A program made the position numbers and the translations under genes. Shown here one piece after another: positions 20,809 to 30,524 of a stretch of DNA of 64,000 bases. Each line of letters opens with the position of its first letter. Within the stretch, counting starts at the first letter, position 1. The notes under the pieces were generated by a model. It was not told the DNA's origin. It did no database searches and saw only the letters and a list, made by a program, of their open reading frames with translations. The stretch spans positions 154,608-218,607 of the forward strand of contig MEGH01000008.1 in NCBI GenBank assembly GCA_001725415.1, read 5' to 3'. Source of the DNA: Pseudonocardia sp. SCN 73-27. Lineage in GTDB: Bacteria > Actinomycetota > Actinomycetes > Mycobacteriales > Pseudonocardiaceae.

Positions 20809-21831
20809 CTATGCCGGGCGCAGGGTCGCGTCCAGGGTCCCGGCGGCCTGGCGGTCGGCGAGCACCGCGAGGCGGGTGAAGCGCCGGTCGAACGCCTCCT
20901 GGGTCAGGCCGTGCGTCCGGTAGGCCTGGGCCAGCTCGGCCGCGCCGTCGGCGACCGACCACCCGGCCCGGAAGTCGGGCAGCAGTTTGCCGATCTTGGT
21001 GAAGTCGACGCGGTAGGAGCGCGGGTCGCCGCCGGTCTCCCCGGTGACCAGCAGCTCGGCCTCGGGGACGACCTTCTTCACCTCGGACGCGATGTCGCTG
21101 ACCTGCACGTTGTTGTCGGTCGACCCGACGTTGAACGCCTCGCCGCGCACGACGTCGGCCGGTGCGGCCAGGGCGGCGACGACGGCACCTGCGATGTCGC
21201 GGGCGTGTACGAGCGGCCGCCACGGCGTGCCGTCGCTGAGCACCTTGATCGTGTTGGACAGGATCGCGTGCCCGACGAGGTTGTTGAGAACGATGTCGGC
21301 GCGCAGCCGCGGGGAGAACCCGAACGCGGTGGCGTTGCGCAGCGACACGGGTACGAAGTCGGCGTCGGCGAGGTCCACGAGGTCACCCTCGACGCGGACC
21401 TTCGACTCCGCGTACGGGGTCACGGGCCGCATGGGGGCGTTCTCGTCGAGGATGTCGTCGGTACCGGAGGCGCCGTAGACCGAGCACGTCGAGGCGTAGA
21501 CGAACCGCCCGACACCGGCCTCCTTCGCGAGCCGCGCGAGTCGCGTCGACGCGTGGTGGTTGATGTCGTAGGTGTGCTGCGGCGCAAGGGAACCGAGGGG
21601 GTCGTTGGACAGCGCCGCGAGGTGCACGACGGCGTCGAACCCGGTGAGCGCGTCGACCTCGACGTCGCGCAGGTCGACCGCGATGCCCGGCGGGTCGGAC
21701 GGCGCCGGGCCGAGGACGGAGGTCGCGTAGAGGCCCGAGTCGAGGCCGACGACGTCGTGGCCGGCGTCGGCGAGGATCGGGGCCATGAGCGTGCCGAGGT
21801 AGCCCTGGTGGCCGGTGAGCAGGACGCGCAT
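20809..21831 (-). CDS. NAD-dependent epimerase/dehydratase of a deoxysugar pathway
   Basis: A 340-residue extended SDR. GHQGYLGTLMA is a variant of the usual GGxGFxG NAD site; HLAALSNDPLG, YASTCSVYGASG and PYAESK hold the active-site Ser/Tyr/Lys. The variant occurs in SDR enzymes of branched-sugar and heptose clusters. It starts at ATG 21831, 15 bases after the PIG-L gene stop, so it is third in the operon C-methyltransferase, PIG-L deacetylase, epimerase. It probably acts on the same nucleotide sugar, perhaps as a 4-reductase or 4-epimerase after C-methylation. Confidence 0.82.
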   Translation of the reverse strand: MRVLLTGHQGYLGTLMAPILADAGHDVVGLDSGLYATSVLGPAPSDPPGIAVDLRDVEVDALTGFDAVVHLAALSNDPLGSLAPQHTYDINHHASTRLARLAKEAGVGRFVYASTCSVYGASGTDDILDENAPMRPVTPYAESKVRVEGDLVDLADADFVPVSLRNATAFGFSPRLRADIVLNNLVGHAILSNTIKVLSDGTPWRPLVHARDIAGAVVAALAAPADVVRGEAFNVGSTDNNVQVSDIASEVKKVVPEAELLVTGETGGDPRSYRVDFTKIGKLLPDFRAGWSVADGAAELAQAYRTHGLTQEAFDRRFTRLAVLADRQAAGTLDATLRPA

Positions 21832-21846
21832 CGCGCAGTTCCCCTT

Positions 21847-22497
21847 TCAGGCGCCTGGAGCGCCGACGATCATCCGGGTGGGGTGGAAGCCCTCGGCGTA
21901 GCGGCGGCCGCACTGGACGCCGCGGACGCGGGCGAGGCCGCGGAAGGTCTCCTCGTCGAACCAGTGCCGGGCCTTCTGCGACGGGTAGTGCGCGTGCAGC
22001 AGCCGCACCTTCTCGTCGACGACGTCGGCGTCGACGGGCCACAGCACCGCCGGCTGGGCGAGGTCGGGCTCGGCCTTGAGGATCTCGTAGCCGAGGATCA
22101 GGTGGTCGCGGAACACGGTCGGCGCGAGCCGGGCGAGGCCGCGGTGGTCCTGGTGGTCGTCGTGGCGCGACGTGCACAGCACCAGATCCGGTTGGCAGGT
22201 CCGCCGGAACTCCTCCAGCGCCTCCTTGGCCCGGTTCCAGTGCGCGGGCAGCCGGCCGTCGGGGACGTCGAGGACCGTGACCGACAGGTCCGCGTCGGGG
22301 CAGAACGCCGCGAGGGCGGCGCGCTCCTCGTCCTCACGGTCGGTGCCGGCCCCGGAGAGGACGAACGCGCGTACCCGCAGCCCGGGCCGCGACCGGCACA
22401 GCGACAGGACGGTCCCGCCCGCCCCGATCGCGATGTCGTCGCAGTGCGCGCCGAGCAGGACCAGCTCGTCGAGTGCCTCGGGCGCGAGTCCCCGCAT
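21847..22497 (-). CDS. PIG-L/LmbE family deacetylase
   Basis: A 216-residue zinc deacetylase. LLGAHCDDIAIGAGG replaces the commoner HPDDE with HCDDI, a form I regard as normal for sugar-cluster members; HDDHQDH supplies the third metal ligand. The family removes N-acetyl groups from GlcNAc-containing substrates, as MshB does in mycothiol synthesis. Its ATG shares one base with the stop of the C-methyltransferase (TGATG), so translation is coupled. It likely unmasks an amino sugar before further modification. Confidence 0.83.
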   Translation of the reverse strand: MRGLAPEALDELVLLGAHCDDIAIGAGGTVLSLCRSRPGLRVRAFVLSGAGTDREDEERAALAAFCPDADLSVTVLDVPDGRLPAHWNRAKEALEEFRRTCQPDLVLCTSRHDDHQDHRGLARLAPTVFRDHLILGYEILKAEPDLAQPAVLWPVDADVVDEKVRLLHAHYPSQKARHWFDEETFRGLARVRGVQCGRRYAEGFHPTRMIVGAPGA

Positions 22498-23792
22498 CAG
22501 GACCCGGTACCGGGGTCGACGACCTCCAGCACGGGGATCGGGAACACCAGCTTCCCGCCCCACGCACCCACGACCGGGGCGAGCTGCGCGGTGATCTCCT
22601 CGCGCAGGTTCCACGGCAGGACCAGCACGTAGTCGGGGCGGTCGGCCTCGATCCGCTCCGGGGAGTGGATCGGGATCCGCGTGCCCGGCGTGTACCGGCC
22701 GTGCTTGTACGGGTTGCGGTCGACGGTGTAGCCGAGCAGGTCGGGGCGGATGCCGCAGTAGTTGAGCAGGGTGTTGCCCTTGCCCGGCGCGCCGTAGCCG
22801 ACGACGGTCCTCCCGGCGTCGGCGGCGTCGATGAGGAAGCGCATCAGGTCGTTGCGGATGCGGGAGACGTCGCGGGCGAACCCGGCGTGCCCCTCGACGC
22901 TGTCCAGGCCCGCGGCAGCCTCCGCGGCCAGCACCTCGGCGACCGCGGGGGCGGGCTCGGCCCCCAGCTCCGACGGTCGCGCCCACAGCCGGATCGAGCC
23001 GCCGTGGGTGGGGACGAGCTCCACGTCGACGACGGCGAGGCCACCTGCCGCGAGCGCCTTCTGCGCCGTCGCGACCGTGTAGTACTGGAAGTGCTCGTGG
23101 TAGATCGTGTCGAACTGGCGCAGCTGCACCAATGTCAGCAGGTGCTGCACCTCGATCGACACCCAGCCGTCGTCGGCGACCATGGCGCGCAGGCCCCGGG
23201 CGAACCCGACGACGTCGGGGATGTGGGCGAACACGTTGTTGGCGACGACGAGCCCCGCCGGACCGTTCCCGGCCCGCACCCGGGCACCGGTCTCGGGCGA
23301 CAGGAACGCGGTGAGCGTAGGGACGCCCTTCTCCCGCGCGGCCTCGCCGACGTTGACGCTCGGTTCGACCCCCAGCGCGCGGATGCCGCGCGCGACGACG
23401 TGTTGCAGGAGGTACCCGTCGTTGCTGGCGGCCTCGACGACGAGCGAGTCCGGGCCCAGGCCGGCCCGCTCGACCGCGGCGTCGACGAACCGGCGCGCGT
23501 GCTCGACCCACGAGGAGGAGAACGAGGAGAAGTAGGCGTACTCGGTGAACGTCTCGCCGGGGTCGATCAGCGGGGGCAGCTGCACCAGCAGACAGTTCGC
23601 GCACACCCGCGGGTGCAGGGGGAACGTGGCCTCGGCGCGCTCGAGCGCCTCGGCGGTGAGGAACAGCTCGCACGGCGGCGTCGCGCCGAGGTCGACGAAG
23701 CTGCGCAGGTCGGTCGAGCCGCAGAGCCGGCAGCTCAGCGCGACGTCGGGCGCCTGCGCGGTGGCCGGGCGTTCGGTGGTCGACGACGTCAT
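22497..23792 (-). CDS. zinc-binding sugar C-methyltransferase (NovU/TylCIII type)
   Basis: A 431-residue protein with all family features: zinc site CRLCGS and CANCLLVQL, acceptor motif [18 protein letters not shown] motif [15 protein letters not shown], the catalytic YHEHFQYYT and the C-terminal [16 protein letters not shown]. Such enzymes add a methyl group to C3 or C5 of a 4-keto deoxysugar nucleotide. ATG at 23792 has a strong GGAGGAA site. It heads the minus-strand operon with the PIG-L and SDR genes and points to a branched-chain sugar in the product. Confidence 0.88.
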   Translation of the reverse strand: MTSSTTERPATAQAPDVALSCRLCGSTDLRSFVDLGATPPCELFLTAEALERAEATFPLHPRVCANCLLVQLPPLIDPGETFTEYAYFSSFSSSWVEHARRFVDAAVERAGLGPDSLVVEAASNDGYLLQHVVARGIRALGVEPSVNVGEAAREKGVPTLTAFLSPETGARVRAGNGPAGLVVANNVFAHIPDVVGFARGLRAMVADDGWVSIEVQHLLTLVQLRQFDTIYHEHFQYYTVATAQKALAAGGLAVVDVELVPTHGGSIRLWARPSELGAEPAPAVAEVLAAEAAAGLDSVEGHAGFARDVSRIRNDLMRFLIDAADAGRTVVGYGAPGKGNTLLNYCGIRPDLLGYTVDRNPYKHGRYTPGTRIPIHSPERIEADRPDYVLVLPWNLREEITAQLAPVVGAWGGKLVFPIPVLEVVDPGTGS

Positions 23793-24016
23793 CGGTTCCT
23801 CCGGTCGACGGATCGTGTCCCCCGTGGTCTCGGATCGGCGGCCGATTACGTTTCGTGAGGCTCGCGACGTCGTGCGGTCCCGAGGGGAAGGGGAACACGT
23901 CCGGGGGACCGGTGGTTGTCGCCTACGGGGAGGCACGTCCAGGTCGGAGAGCTCCGCATCCCGGGCCGGTTCGCGGACCCCCACGACGAACCCGGAGATC
24001 GACGAACGGAGAGAAC

Positions 24017-24643
24017 GTGAGCAGCACCGAGTCCGCACGGACGCGTGTCGACGTCTGGTTCGACCCGCGGTGCCCGTGGGCCTGGCTGACATCGCGCTGG
24101 ATCCTCGAGGTCGAGAAGGTCCGCGACATCGACCTGAACTTCCACGTGATGAGCCTGTCGGTCCTCAACGAGAACCGTGAGGACCTGTCGGAGAAGTACA
24201 AGGCCGCGCTCGGCCCGGGCTTCGGCCCGGTGCGGGTGTGCATCGCCGCCGCACGTGACCACGGCCAGGAGATCCTCCGCCCGCTGTACACGGCGATGGG
24301 GGAGCGGCTGCACAACAAGCAGATCAAGGACCTCGACGTCGTCATCAAGGAGTCGCTGGCGGAGCTGGGTCTGCCCGAGTCGCTCGCCGAGGCGGCCACC
24401 AGCACGGACTACGACGAGGAGCTGCGCGCGAGCCACCACCGAGGCATGGACGCGGTGGGCACGGAGGTCGGCACCCCGACCATCCACGTCGACGGCATCG
24501 CCTACTTCGGCCCGGTCATCTCACGGGTCCCGAAGGGTGAGCAGGCGGGCAAGATCTTCGACGGGGCCCGGCTGCTCGCCGAGTACCCGTACTTCTTCGA
24601 GCTGAAGCGCACCCGTACCGACGACCCGCACTTCGACTACTGA
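24017..24643 (+). CDS. DsbA-fold protein, mycothiol-dependent reductase (Rv2466c) like
   Basis: A 208-residue thioredoxin-fold protein. The N-terminus [19 protein letters not shown] carries a CPWA active site with one cysteine, and [16 protein letters not shown] holds the cis-Pro loop. [14 protein letters not shown] and the end [12 protein letters not shown] match actinobacterial DsbA proteins grouped with mycobacterial Rv2466c, which uses mycothiol as reductant. A single-Cys site would fit glutathionylation-like chemistry with mycothiol rather than disulfide exchange. GTG at 24017 has GGAGAGA in front. No signal peptide, so cytoplasmic. It ends before a strong shared terminator. Confidence 0.82.
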   Translation: MSSTESARTRVDVWFDPRCPWAWLTSRWILEVEKVRDIDLNFHVMSLSVLNENREDLSEKYKAALGPGFGPVRVCIAAARDHGQEILRPLYTAMGERLHNKQIKDLDVVIKESLAELGLPESLAEAATSTDYDEELRASHHRGMDAVGTEVGTPTIHVDGIAYFGPVISRVPKGEQAGKIFDGARLLAEYPYFFELKRTRTDDPHFDY

Positions 24644-24660
24644 TCTTCCCGCACACGCGC

Positions 24661-24692
24661 AACGGCCCGCCACGTCCGTGTGGCGGGCCGTT
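24661..24692. terminator. bidirectional hairpin terminator
   Basis: A perfect 13-base-pair stem, AACGGCCCGCCAC with its complement, encloses the loop GTCCGT. It lies between the convergent DsbA-like and CBS genes and can end transcription from both sides. There is no long T run, as is usual in actinobacteria. Confidence 0.85.
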
Positions 24693-24710
24693 CTGCGCTC
24701 AGGGGGTGGG

Positions 24711-25145
24711 TCAGCGGGCGGCGATGTAGGCGTCGCGCAGCACGCCCGTCTGCAGCTCCATCTCGCGCACCCGGTGCTGCACGAGGTCTCCGATGCTCAC
24801 CATCCCGACCAGCCGGCCGCGGTCGACGACCGGCAGGTGCCGGTAGCGGCCGCGGGTCATGAGGGCCATGGCGTGGGTGAGCGACTCGGTCGACGAGACC
24901 GTGGAGACGTTGCGCGTCATGATGTCCTCCACGTTGGCGGCCAGCAGGCGCGTGCCACGCCTGGCCAGCTCGCGGATGACGTCGCGCTCGGAGACGATCC
25001 CGGCGATGCGGCCGTCGCCGTCGCTGACGAGCAGCGCTCCGATCCGGTGCTTCTCGAGGCGTTCGACAGCCTCTGCCACGGTCGCCCAGGGCACCACGCT
25101 GTGCACGGTCCGCCCCTTGGCATCGAGGACATCGGCGATGTTCAT
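24711..25145 (-). CDS. CBS-pair domain protein
   Basis: A 144-residue protein made almost only of two CBS motifs, residues about 7-60 and 75-130: HRIGALLVSDGDGRIAGIVSERD and GRYRHLPVVDRGRLVGMVSIGD. Stand-alone CBS pairs bind adenosyl ligands (AMP, ATP, SAM) and sense energy state or modulate partner proteins. No attached enzyme domain is present, and no partner is obvious nearby. It starts with ATG at 25145, preceded by an AGGAGGTT site, and is convergent with the DsbA-like gene. Confidence 0.9.
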   Translation of the reverse strand: MNIADVLDAKGRTVHSVVPWATVAEAVERLEKHRIGALLVSDGDGRIAGIVSERDVIRELARRGTRLLAANVEDIMTRNVSTVSSTESLTHAMALMTRGRYRHLPVVDRGRLVGMVSIGDLVQHRVREMELQTGVLRDAYIAAR

Positions 25146-25476
25146 GAGAACCTCCTCGCAGTGGCGAGCCCCAATGATGAGGCGGAGATCATGTTCGGGC
25201 AGGAGCGCGTGACCTGCCTCACCGCTGTGGGGGAACTCAGGGGCGGACTTCGACCGCTTCGGGTGCGGCCGCGAGCACGTGCCGACGATCTGCCGTCACC
25301 CGGACGGCCACTCCCAGGAGCAGCACCGCGGCCAGGCCGAACACGGTCCCGCCACGGCGGCGCCGGCACGGATGGCCTACGACCGGACCCCGGTGTGACG
25401 GATGTCGTGGCACGGGGGTCGGATCGGCCCCGCTCGACACGGCACGACCCGGGGCAACCGTGTGAGGATCGGGCGC
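25146..25476. promoter_or_regulatory. divergent intergenic region; -10 of the aldehyde dehydrogenase
   Basis: 331 bases between the CBS gene and the dehydrogenase. The hexamer GAGGAT at 25464-25469 ends seven bases before the ATG at 25477, the spacing of a leaderless promoter. A short minus-strand frame ending at 25237 could encode about 35 residues with one hydrophobic helix, but it has no ribosome site and was not called. Confidence 0.4.
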
Positions 25477-26901
25477 ATGGCAGCACCGACGCTGAACACA
25501 GCCGGACACTGGATCGCAGGAGAGACGGTCGCCGCGACGGGCGAGACGATCGACGTCGTCAACCCGGCGACGGGCGAGGTCGTCGGCACGGTTCCCGCGG
25601 GCACCGCCGAGGACGTGGACCGCGCGGTGCGCGCGGCACGGGCCGTGCAGCGGGAGTGGGCGGACGTCGACGTCGCCGAGCGCGCGGCCGTCGTCCAGCG
25701 CATCTCCGACGGCCTGAAGGTCCGCGCGGAGGACGTCGCGTCGTCGATCACCGCGGAGATGGGCTCGCCGATCACCTTCTCGCGCAAGGTGCAGGCCACC
25801 ATGCCGGTCGGGTCGTCGCGCGGGTTCGCGAAGCTCGCCGCCGACTTCCCGTGGCAGGAGGAGATCGGCAACTCCCTCGTCGTGAAGGAGCCGATCGGTG
25901 TGGTCGGGGCGATCACGCCCTGGAACTACCCCCTGCACCAGATCGTCGCGAAGGTCGCGCCGGCGCTGCTGGCGGGCAACACCGTCGTCCTCAAGCCGAC
26001 GGAGATCGCCCCGCTCACGGCGCAGCTGCTGGCGGAGGTCGCCGCGGAGGCGGGCCTGCCCGCGGGGGCGTTCAACATCGTGCACGGCACCGGGCCGGTC
26101 GTCGGCGAGGCGATCGCTGCGCACCCCGACGTCGACATGGTGTCGTTCACCGGCTCGACGCGGGCGGGCAAGCGGGTTTCGGTCGTCGCCTCGGAGACGG
26201 TGAAGCGGGTCGCGCTGGAGCTGGGCGGCAAGTCCGCCAACGTGATCCTCCCCGACGCCGACCTGAGCAAGGCCGTGAAGCTCGGCATGGGCAACGCCTG
26301 GATCAACGGCGGCCAGACGTGCACGGCGTGGACGCGGATGCTCGTCCCCGCCGACAAGCAGGACGAGATCCTGGAGATGGTCGAGGCTGCGGCGGCGAAG
26401 TACACCGTCGGCGACCCGGCCGAGGAGACCACCCGGATCGGCCCGATGTCGTCGGAGTCCCAGCGGCAGCGGGTGCACGGCTACATCGAGCGCGGCATCG
26501 CCGACGGCGCGCGCGTCGTGTTCGGCGGCGCCGGGCAGGTCGAGGGGATGGAGTCCGGCGCCTACGTGCGGCCGACCGTGTTCGCCGACGTCGCCCCCGA
26601 CGCTGTCATCGCCCGCGAGGAGATCTTCGGCCCGGTGCTGTCGGTGATCCCGTACCGCGACGAGGAGCAGGCCGTCGCGATCGCGAACGACACCGTGTAC
26701 GGCCTCGCGGGTGCGGTGTTCGGCGAGGACGACCACGCGCTCGCGGTGGCCCGCCGGATCCGGGCCGGGCAGATCGACGTCAATGGCGGCGCCTTCAACA
26801 TCATGGCGCCCTTCGGTGGCTACAAGCAGTCGGGCAACGGCCGCGAGCTGGGCCGTTACGGGCTGGAGGAGTTCCTGGAGACCAAGGCCATCCAGCGCTG
26901 A
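25477..26901 (+). CDS. NAD(P)-dependent aldehyde dehydrogenase
   Basis: A 474-residue ALDH that oxidises an aldehyde to the acid. The cofactor segment [20 protein letters not shown], general base Glu248 in [10 protein letters not shown] and nucleophile Cys282 in GGQTCTAW are all present, as is [10 protein letters not shown]. Family members of this type are often called betaine- or succinate-semialdehyde dehydrogenases, but the substrate is not clear. The start at ATG 25477 follows a leaderless -10 element. A decayed fragment of a different ALDH gene lies at 57950-58122; its closing GPEEFLET-VIQ is similar to [12 protein letters not shown] here. Confidence 0.92.
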   Translation: MAAPTLNTAGHWIAGETVAATGETIDVVNPATGEVVGTVPAGTAEDVDRAVRAARAVQREWADVDVAERAAVVQRISDGLKVRAEDVASSITAEMGSPITFSRKVQATMPVGSSRGFAKLAADFPWQEEIGNSLVVKEPIGVVGAITPWNYPLHQIVAKVAPALLAGNTVVLKPTEIAPLTAQLLAEVAAEAGLPAGAFNIVHGTGPVVGEAIAAHPDVDMVSFTGSTRAGKRVSVVASETVKRVALELGGKSANVILPDADLSKAVKLGMGNAWINGGQTCTAWTRMLVPADKQDEILEMVEAAAAKYTVGDPAEETTRIGPMSSESQRQRVHGYIERGIADGARVVFGGAGQVEGMESGAYVRPTVFADVAPDAVIAREEIFGPVLSVIPYRDEEQAVAIANDTVYGLAGAVFGEDDHALAVARRIRAGQIDVNGGAFNIMAPFGGYKQSGNGRELGRYGLEEFLETKAIQR

Positions 26902-26989
26902 CAGGGTGACCGACCGCGTCGCTGAGGGTGACGAACCGGGCCGAACCGGACGGGGTGCATCCCCGCCCGGACGGCCCGGCGTCGCTCGA

Positions 26990-26995
26990 TAGGAT
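26990..26995 (+). promoter_or_regulatory. candidate -10 element of the kinase gene
   Basis: TAGGAT lies 39 bases upstream of the kinase ATG and matches the actinobacterial TANNNT consensus. No clear -35 hexamer is seen. Confidence 0.4.
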
Positions 26996-27034
26996 CGTCG
27001 GAAGCCGAACCGCGACCCTCCACGCTGGAGTTCG

Positions 27035-28612
27035 ATGAGCCCGCCCGAGTCCGATATCCGCCCCGAGAACTCCACGGTCCGGCGGATCGGGAACCGGTAT
27101 CGGCTCGACGAGCGCATCGCCGCCGGAGCGATGGGCGCGGTGTGGCGCGGCACCGACGAGCTGCTCAACCGCACGGTCGCGCTCAAGGAGCTGCTCGCCG
27201 CCGCCTCGCCCGGCGAGGAGGACACCCTCGAGGAGTCCCGGCAGCGGATCCTGCGCGAGGGCCGGATCGGCGCACGGCTGCAGCACGCGCACGTCATCAG
27301 CATGTTCGACGTCGTGGTGCACGACGACCGGCCGTGGCTCGTCATGGAGTACCTGCCGTCGCGGTCGTTCGCGGCGGTCCTGGCCGAGAAGGGCCCGATG
27401 GCGCCGCGGGAGGCCGCGGCGGTCGGGGAGCAGGTGGCCGACGGGCTGGCGGCCGCGCACGCGGCGGGCGTCGTGCACCGCGACGTGAAGCCCGGCAACG
27501 TGCTCATCGCCGAGAACGGCACCGCCAAGATCACCGACTTCGGCGTCTCCCGCGCGGTGGACGACGTGCAGCTCACCCGCACCGGCATGATCGCGGGCAC
27601 CCCGGCGTTCCTGGCGCCGGAGATCGCGCGTGGCGGCCAGCCGACGCCGGCGTCCGACGTGTTCGCGCTCGGCGCCACGATCTACACCGCCGTCGAGGGG
27701 CTGCCCCCGTTCGGCCTCGACGACAACGCCTACGCGTTGCTGCACAAGGTCGCCACGGGTGCGGTGAACCCGCCCTCGTCGGCGGGCGAGCTCGCCCCGG
27801 TGCTGTCGACGCTGCTGGCGCCCGACCCCGCGAACCGGCCCACCGCCGGGCAGGCGCGGGCTGCGCTCGCCGCCGTCGCCGCCGGGCGTGAGCCCTCGGG
27901 GTTGCCCGCGGGCACCGCGTTCGCCGTCGGCGAGGACGCCGACCCCGAGGCCACCCGCCCGGCCACCGCGTTGGTCGCCCCGGCGGTCACCCCACCCGCC
28001 GCGACGCCGACGTTGACCGCCCCGTCGCCCGTGCCCCTGGCCGCCCCGGCCGTGCCGCCGAGCGGTGGCCCGGAGGACGCCGGCGGGCGTCGCCGTCGCC
28101 CGCTGGTCGTCGCCGTCGTCGCCGTGCTGGCGGTCCTCGTCGTCGCCGCGGGCGTGATCATCGGGCTGGTCCGCTCGTCGGGCAGCCCGCAGGAGCCCGG
28201 CGCGCTGGGCGGCACGTCGACGGTGTCGGCCGCCCCGCCGAGCGGCGCCGCGCCCACCACGACGCCGCCCCCGCCGCCGACGACGACCCCGACCACCCCG
28301 GGCTCCGGGATGGCGTCGGTCGAGTTCGTGCAGCAGTACTACGGGATGCTGCCCGGCAACGTCGACGGCGCCTGGAACCTGCTCGGCCCGGACGCCCAGG
28401 CCGCATCCGGTGGGTACGACCGGTTCAAGGCGTTCTACTCCGGCCTGAGCAAGGTGTGGGCCGAGACGCTGCGGGCCGTCGACGCCGACACCGTGACGGC
28501 GACGATCGTGTTCCTGCGCCCCGACGGCACGACGACCCGCGAGCCCTACCGGTTCGAGGTGTCCGGCGGGCCGGGCTCGCAGAAGATCGAGTCGTTCACC
28601 AAGACCGGCTGA
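27035..28612 (+). CDS. membrane serine/threonine protein kinase (PknB type)
   Basis: A 525-residue receptor-like kinase. The kinase domain spans about residues 18-285: glycine loop AAGAMGAVWRG, ATP Lys in VALKELL, catalytic HRDVKPGN near 150, TDFGVSR near 168 and GTPAFLAPE. A Pro/Ala/Thr-rich linker follows, then a single transmembrane helix at about 355-376 after an RRRRP stop-transfer signal. The outside part has a PPPPPTTTPTT stretch and a compact domain of about 95 residues (VEFVQQYYGMLPGNVDGAWNLL) like the small sensor domains of actinobacterial kinases. It has no PASTA repeats. Its own promoter is likely; no partner phosphatase is adjacent. Confidence 0.93.
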   Translation: MSPPESDIRPENSTVRRIGNRYRLDERIAAGAMGAVWRGTDELLNRTVALKELLAAASPGEEDTLEESRQRILREGRIGARLQHAHVISMFDVVVHDDRPWLVMEYLPSRSFAAVLAEKGPMAPREAAAVGEQVADGLAAAHAAGVVHRDVKPGNVLIAENGTAKITDFGVSRAVDDVQLTRTGMIAGTPAFLAPEIARGGQPTPASDVFALGATIYTAVEGLPPFGLDDNAYALLHKVATGAVNPPSSAGELAPVLSTLLAPDPANRPTAGQARAALAAVAAGREPSGLPAGTAFAVGEDADPEATRPATALVAPAVTPPAATPTLTAPSPVPLAAPAVPPSGGPEDAGGRRRRPLVVAVVAVLAVLVVAAGVIIGLVRSSGSPQEPGALGGTSTVSAAPPSGAAPTTTPPPPPTTTPTTPGSGMASVEFVQQYYGMLPGNVDGAWNLLGPDAQAASGGYDRFKAFYSGLSKVWAETLRAVDADTVTATIVFLRPDGTTTREPYRFEVSGGPGSQKIESFTKTG

Positions 28613-28631
28613 GCGGGGGCGGCCCACCCGG

Positions 28632-30524
28632 TCAGGCTGTCCGGGTACTCGCCTCGGACAGGTGCCCGCCCACCCAGTTCACGACCTCGCGCACGAACAC
28701 CGCGCGGTTGACCAGGTCGTGCACCTCGTGGCCCTCGTCGTCGAAGAACAGGTAGGAGTACGGGACACCGCGCTCGCGCAGCGCCGCGACGACCTGCTCC
28801 GGCTCGCACACCGGGACGTTGGTGTCGTGGCGGCCGTGCACCACCAGCAGCGGCGCGGTGAGCCGGTCGATGAGGTGGATGGGTGAGAGCCGCCGCAGCA
28901 GCTCGGCGTCGGTGCGCGGGTCGCCGTACTTGGTCGTCGCGGCCTCGGCGATCCACGGCTCGGTCCGGGCGTAGAACGTCTCGAGGTCGGCCATGCCGCA
29001 CACGTCGACACCCACACGGAACAGGTCCGGGTAGCGCACCAGCGCGGCCAGGGTCAGATAGCCGCCGTAGGATCGCCCGGCGACGCCGATCCGGGCGGGA
29101 TCGGCCAGCCCGGAGCGTGACAGGAAGTCGACGACGGCGCGCACGTCGTCGATCGCGGCGAAGCGCAGGTCGACGTCGTCGGCACGGGAGAAGGCCCGCC
29201 CGAACCCGGCGGAGCCGCGCACGTTGGGCGCGAACACCGCGATCCCGGCCGCGGCCAGGGCCTGGAACAGCGGCTGGAAGACGGGTCGCTCCTGCGCCTC
29301 GGGGCCACCGTGCAGCCACACCAGTGTCGGCGTCGCGCCCAGGGTGCCGCGCGGGCGGAAGAGCCAGCCGGTGAGGGTGAGGCCGTCGTCGGCGCGGAAC
29401 TCGTGCAGCGTCGGCGTGACCAGCAGGTCGGGCGCGTCGTCCTCGTCGTCGGGTGCCGGGGGGAGGACCGCGTCCGCCTCGGGGCCGGGCAGCCCGTCGA
29501 CCAGCGGCACCAGCGACAGGTGCGGCGCGACCGTCGGACCCTCGCCGGCAAGCAGCAGCCCCCCACCGTCGCGGGTGAACGCCGCATCGGTGACGACGTC
29601 GCCCGCCGCGTCGGGCAGCGGCGACAGCATGCCGCTGCGCAGGTCGAGCATCTCGGCCTCGCTGCGGCCGTCGACGTTCCACACCAGGACCGCGCGGGCC
29701 CCGGCCGGGTCGAGGGCGACGACATCGAGGTCGTCGTGCGAGCGCTCGGCCACCGGCGACGCGATCCCCGGCCGGCCCGCGTTCAACGGCACCGCGAGCA
29801 GCGCCGGACGGTCACGGCCGGCGTCGGTGTGCAGGTAGACCATGCCGCCGGTGACGCCGAAGCGGGCGTCGGCGACCGTCGCGCCACCGGGGACGAGCTC
29901 GACGCGCACCCCGGTGCGCAGGTCGACCAGCTCCAGGTGGCGGTCGCCGCGGCGGCCGTGGCGCACCACGACGCGGTGCCCGTCGCCCGACACCGCGCAC
30001 ACCACCGCGGCAGGCCCGGACGCGAGGACCGTCGACGTGCCGTCGCGCAGGTCGACCAGACACGCCTGGCCCTCGCCGCGGCCCTCCCCGTAGATCGTGA
30101 CGCCCAGGTGCGACCCGCTCGGCGACCACGACCCCAGCACCACCGCGGCCGCGCCGGGCGCGATCTCGTGGCGGCGGGCGCCGTCGGGGGAGACCAGCAG
30201 CACGCGGGTGCGCTCACCGCCGCCGGGCGCGAGCTGGCAGGCCAGCCACGAGCCGTCGGGGGACCAGGCGACACCGTCGACGTCTGCGGGCGGCAGGGCG
30301 GGGTCGTCGAGATCGGTGGGGACGAACCCGTGCGGCTCGACGACCGCCCCGGCGTCGAGCTCGCCGACGTAGAGCCGGGGCCGCCCGTCGCGGTCGGAGA
30401 TCCAGGCCAGCGACCGGCCGTCGGGACCCGGACGGGGTGCCCGGTACGAGGCGGCACGCAGCACGTCCCCGGCCGGTCCGGTGTCGGCCACGAGACGCTC
30501 CAGGCGACGATCCGCCAACGTCAT
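28632..30524 (-). CDS. S9 family prolyl-oligopeptidase-like serine peptidase
   Basis: A 630-residue enzyme with an N-terminal beta-propeller of WSPDGSW-type repeats and a C-terminal alpha/beta hydrolase. The nucleophile is about Ser485 in GRSYGGYLTLAAL; the acid and base come from HGRHDTNVP and DDEGHEV. S9 peptidases of this type cleave short peptides or acyl-peptides. The ATG at 30524 follows the TAG stop of the amidotransferase with no gap (TAGATG), so the two are translationally coupled. That suggests turnover or maturation of the small peptide made by the two upstream enzymes. It could also be a general acylaminoacyl peptidase. Confidence 0.88.
   Translation of the reverse strand: MTLADRRLERLVADTGPAGDVLRAASYRAPRPGPDGRSLAWISDRDGRPRLYVGELDAGAVVEPHGFVPTDLDDPALPPADVDGVAWSPDGSWLACQLAPGGGERTRVLLVSPDGARRHEIAPGAAAVVLGSWSPSGSHLGVTIYGEGRGEGQACLVDLRDGTSTVLASGPAAVVCAVSGDGHRVVVRHGRRGDRHLELVDLRTGVRVELVPGGATVADARFGVTGGMVYLHTDAGRDRPALLAVPLNAGRPGIASPVAERSHDDLDVVALDPAGARAVLVWNVDGRSEAEMLDLRSGMLSPLPDAAGDVVTDAAFTRDGGGLLLAGEGPTVAPHLSLVPLVDGLPGPEADAVLPPAPDDEDDAPDLLVTPTLHEFRADDGLTLTGWLFRPRGTLGATPTLVWLHGGPEAQERPVFQPLFQALAAAGIAVFAPNVRGSAGFGRAFSRADDVDLRFAAIDDVRAVVDFLSRSGLADPARIGVAGRSYGGYLTLAALVRYPDLFRVGVDVCGMADLETFYARTEPWIAEAATTKYGDPRTDAELLRRLSPIHLIDRLTAPLLVVHGRHDTNVPVCEPEQVVAALRERGVPYSYLFFDDEGHEVHDLVNRAVFVREVVNWVGGHLSEASTRTA

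Noticed and set aside
25237-25341. Small minus-strand frame with one hydrophobic helix
   Set aside because: About 35 residues from a GTG without ribosome site; no evidence beyond one hydrophobic stretch.
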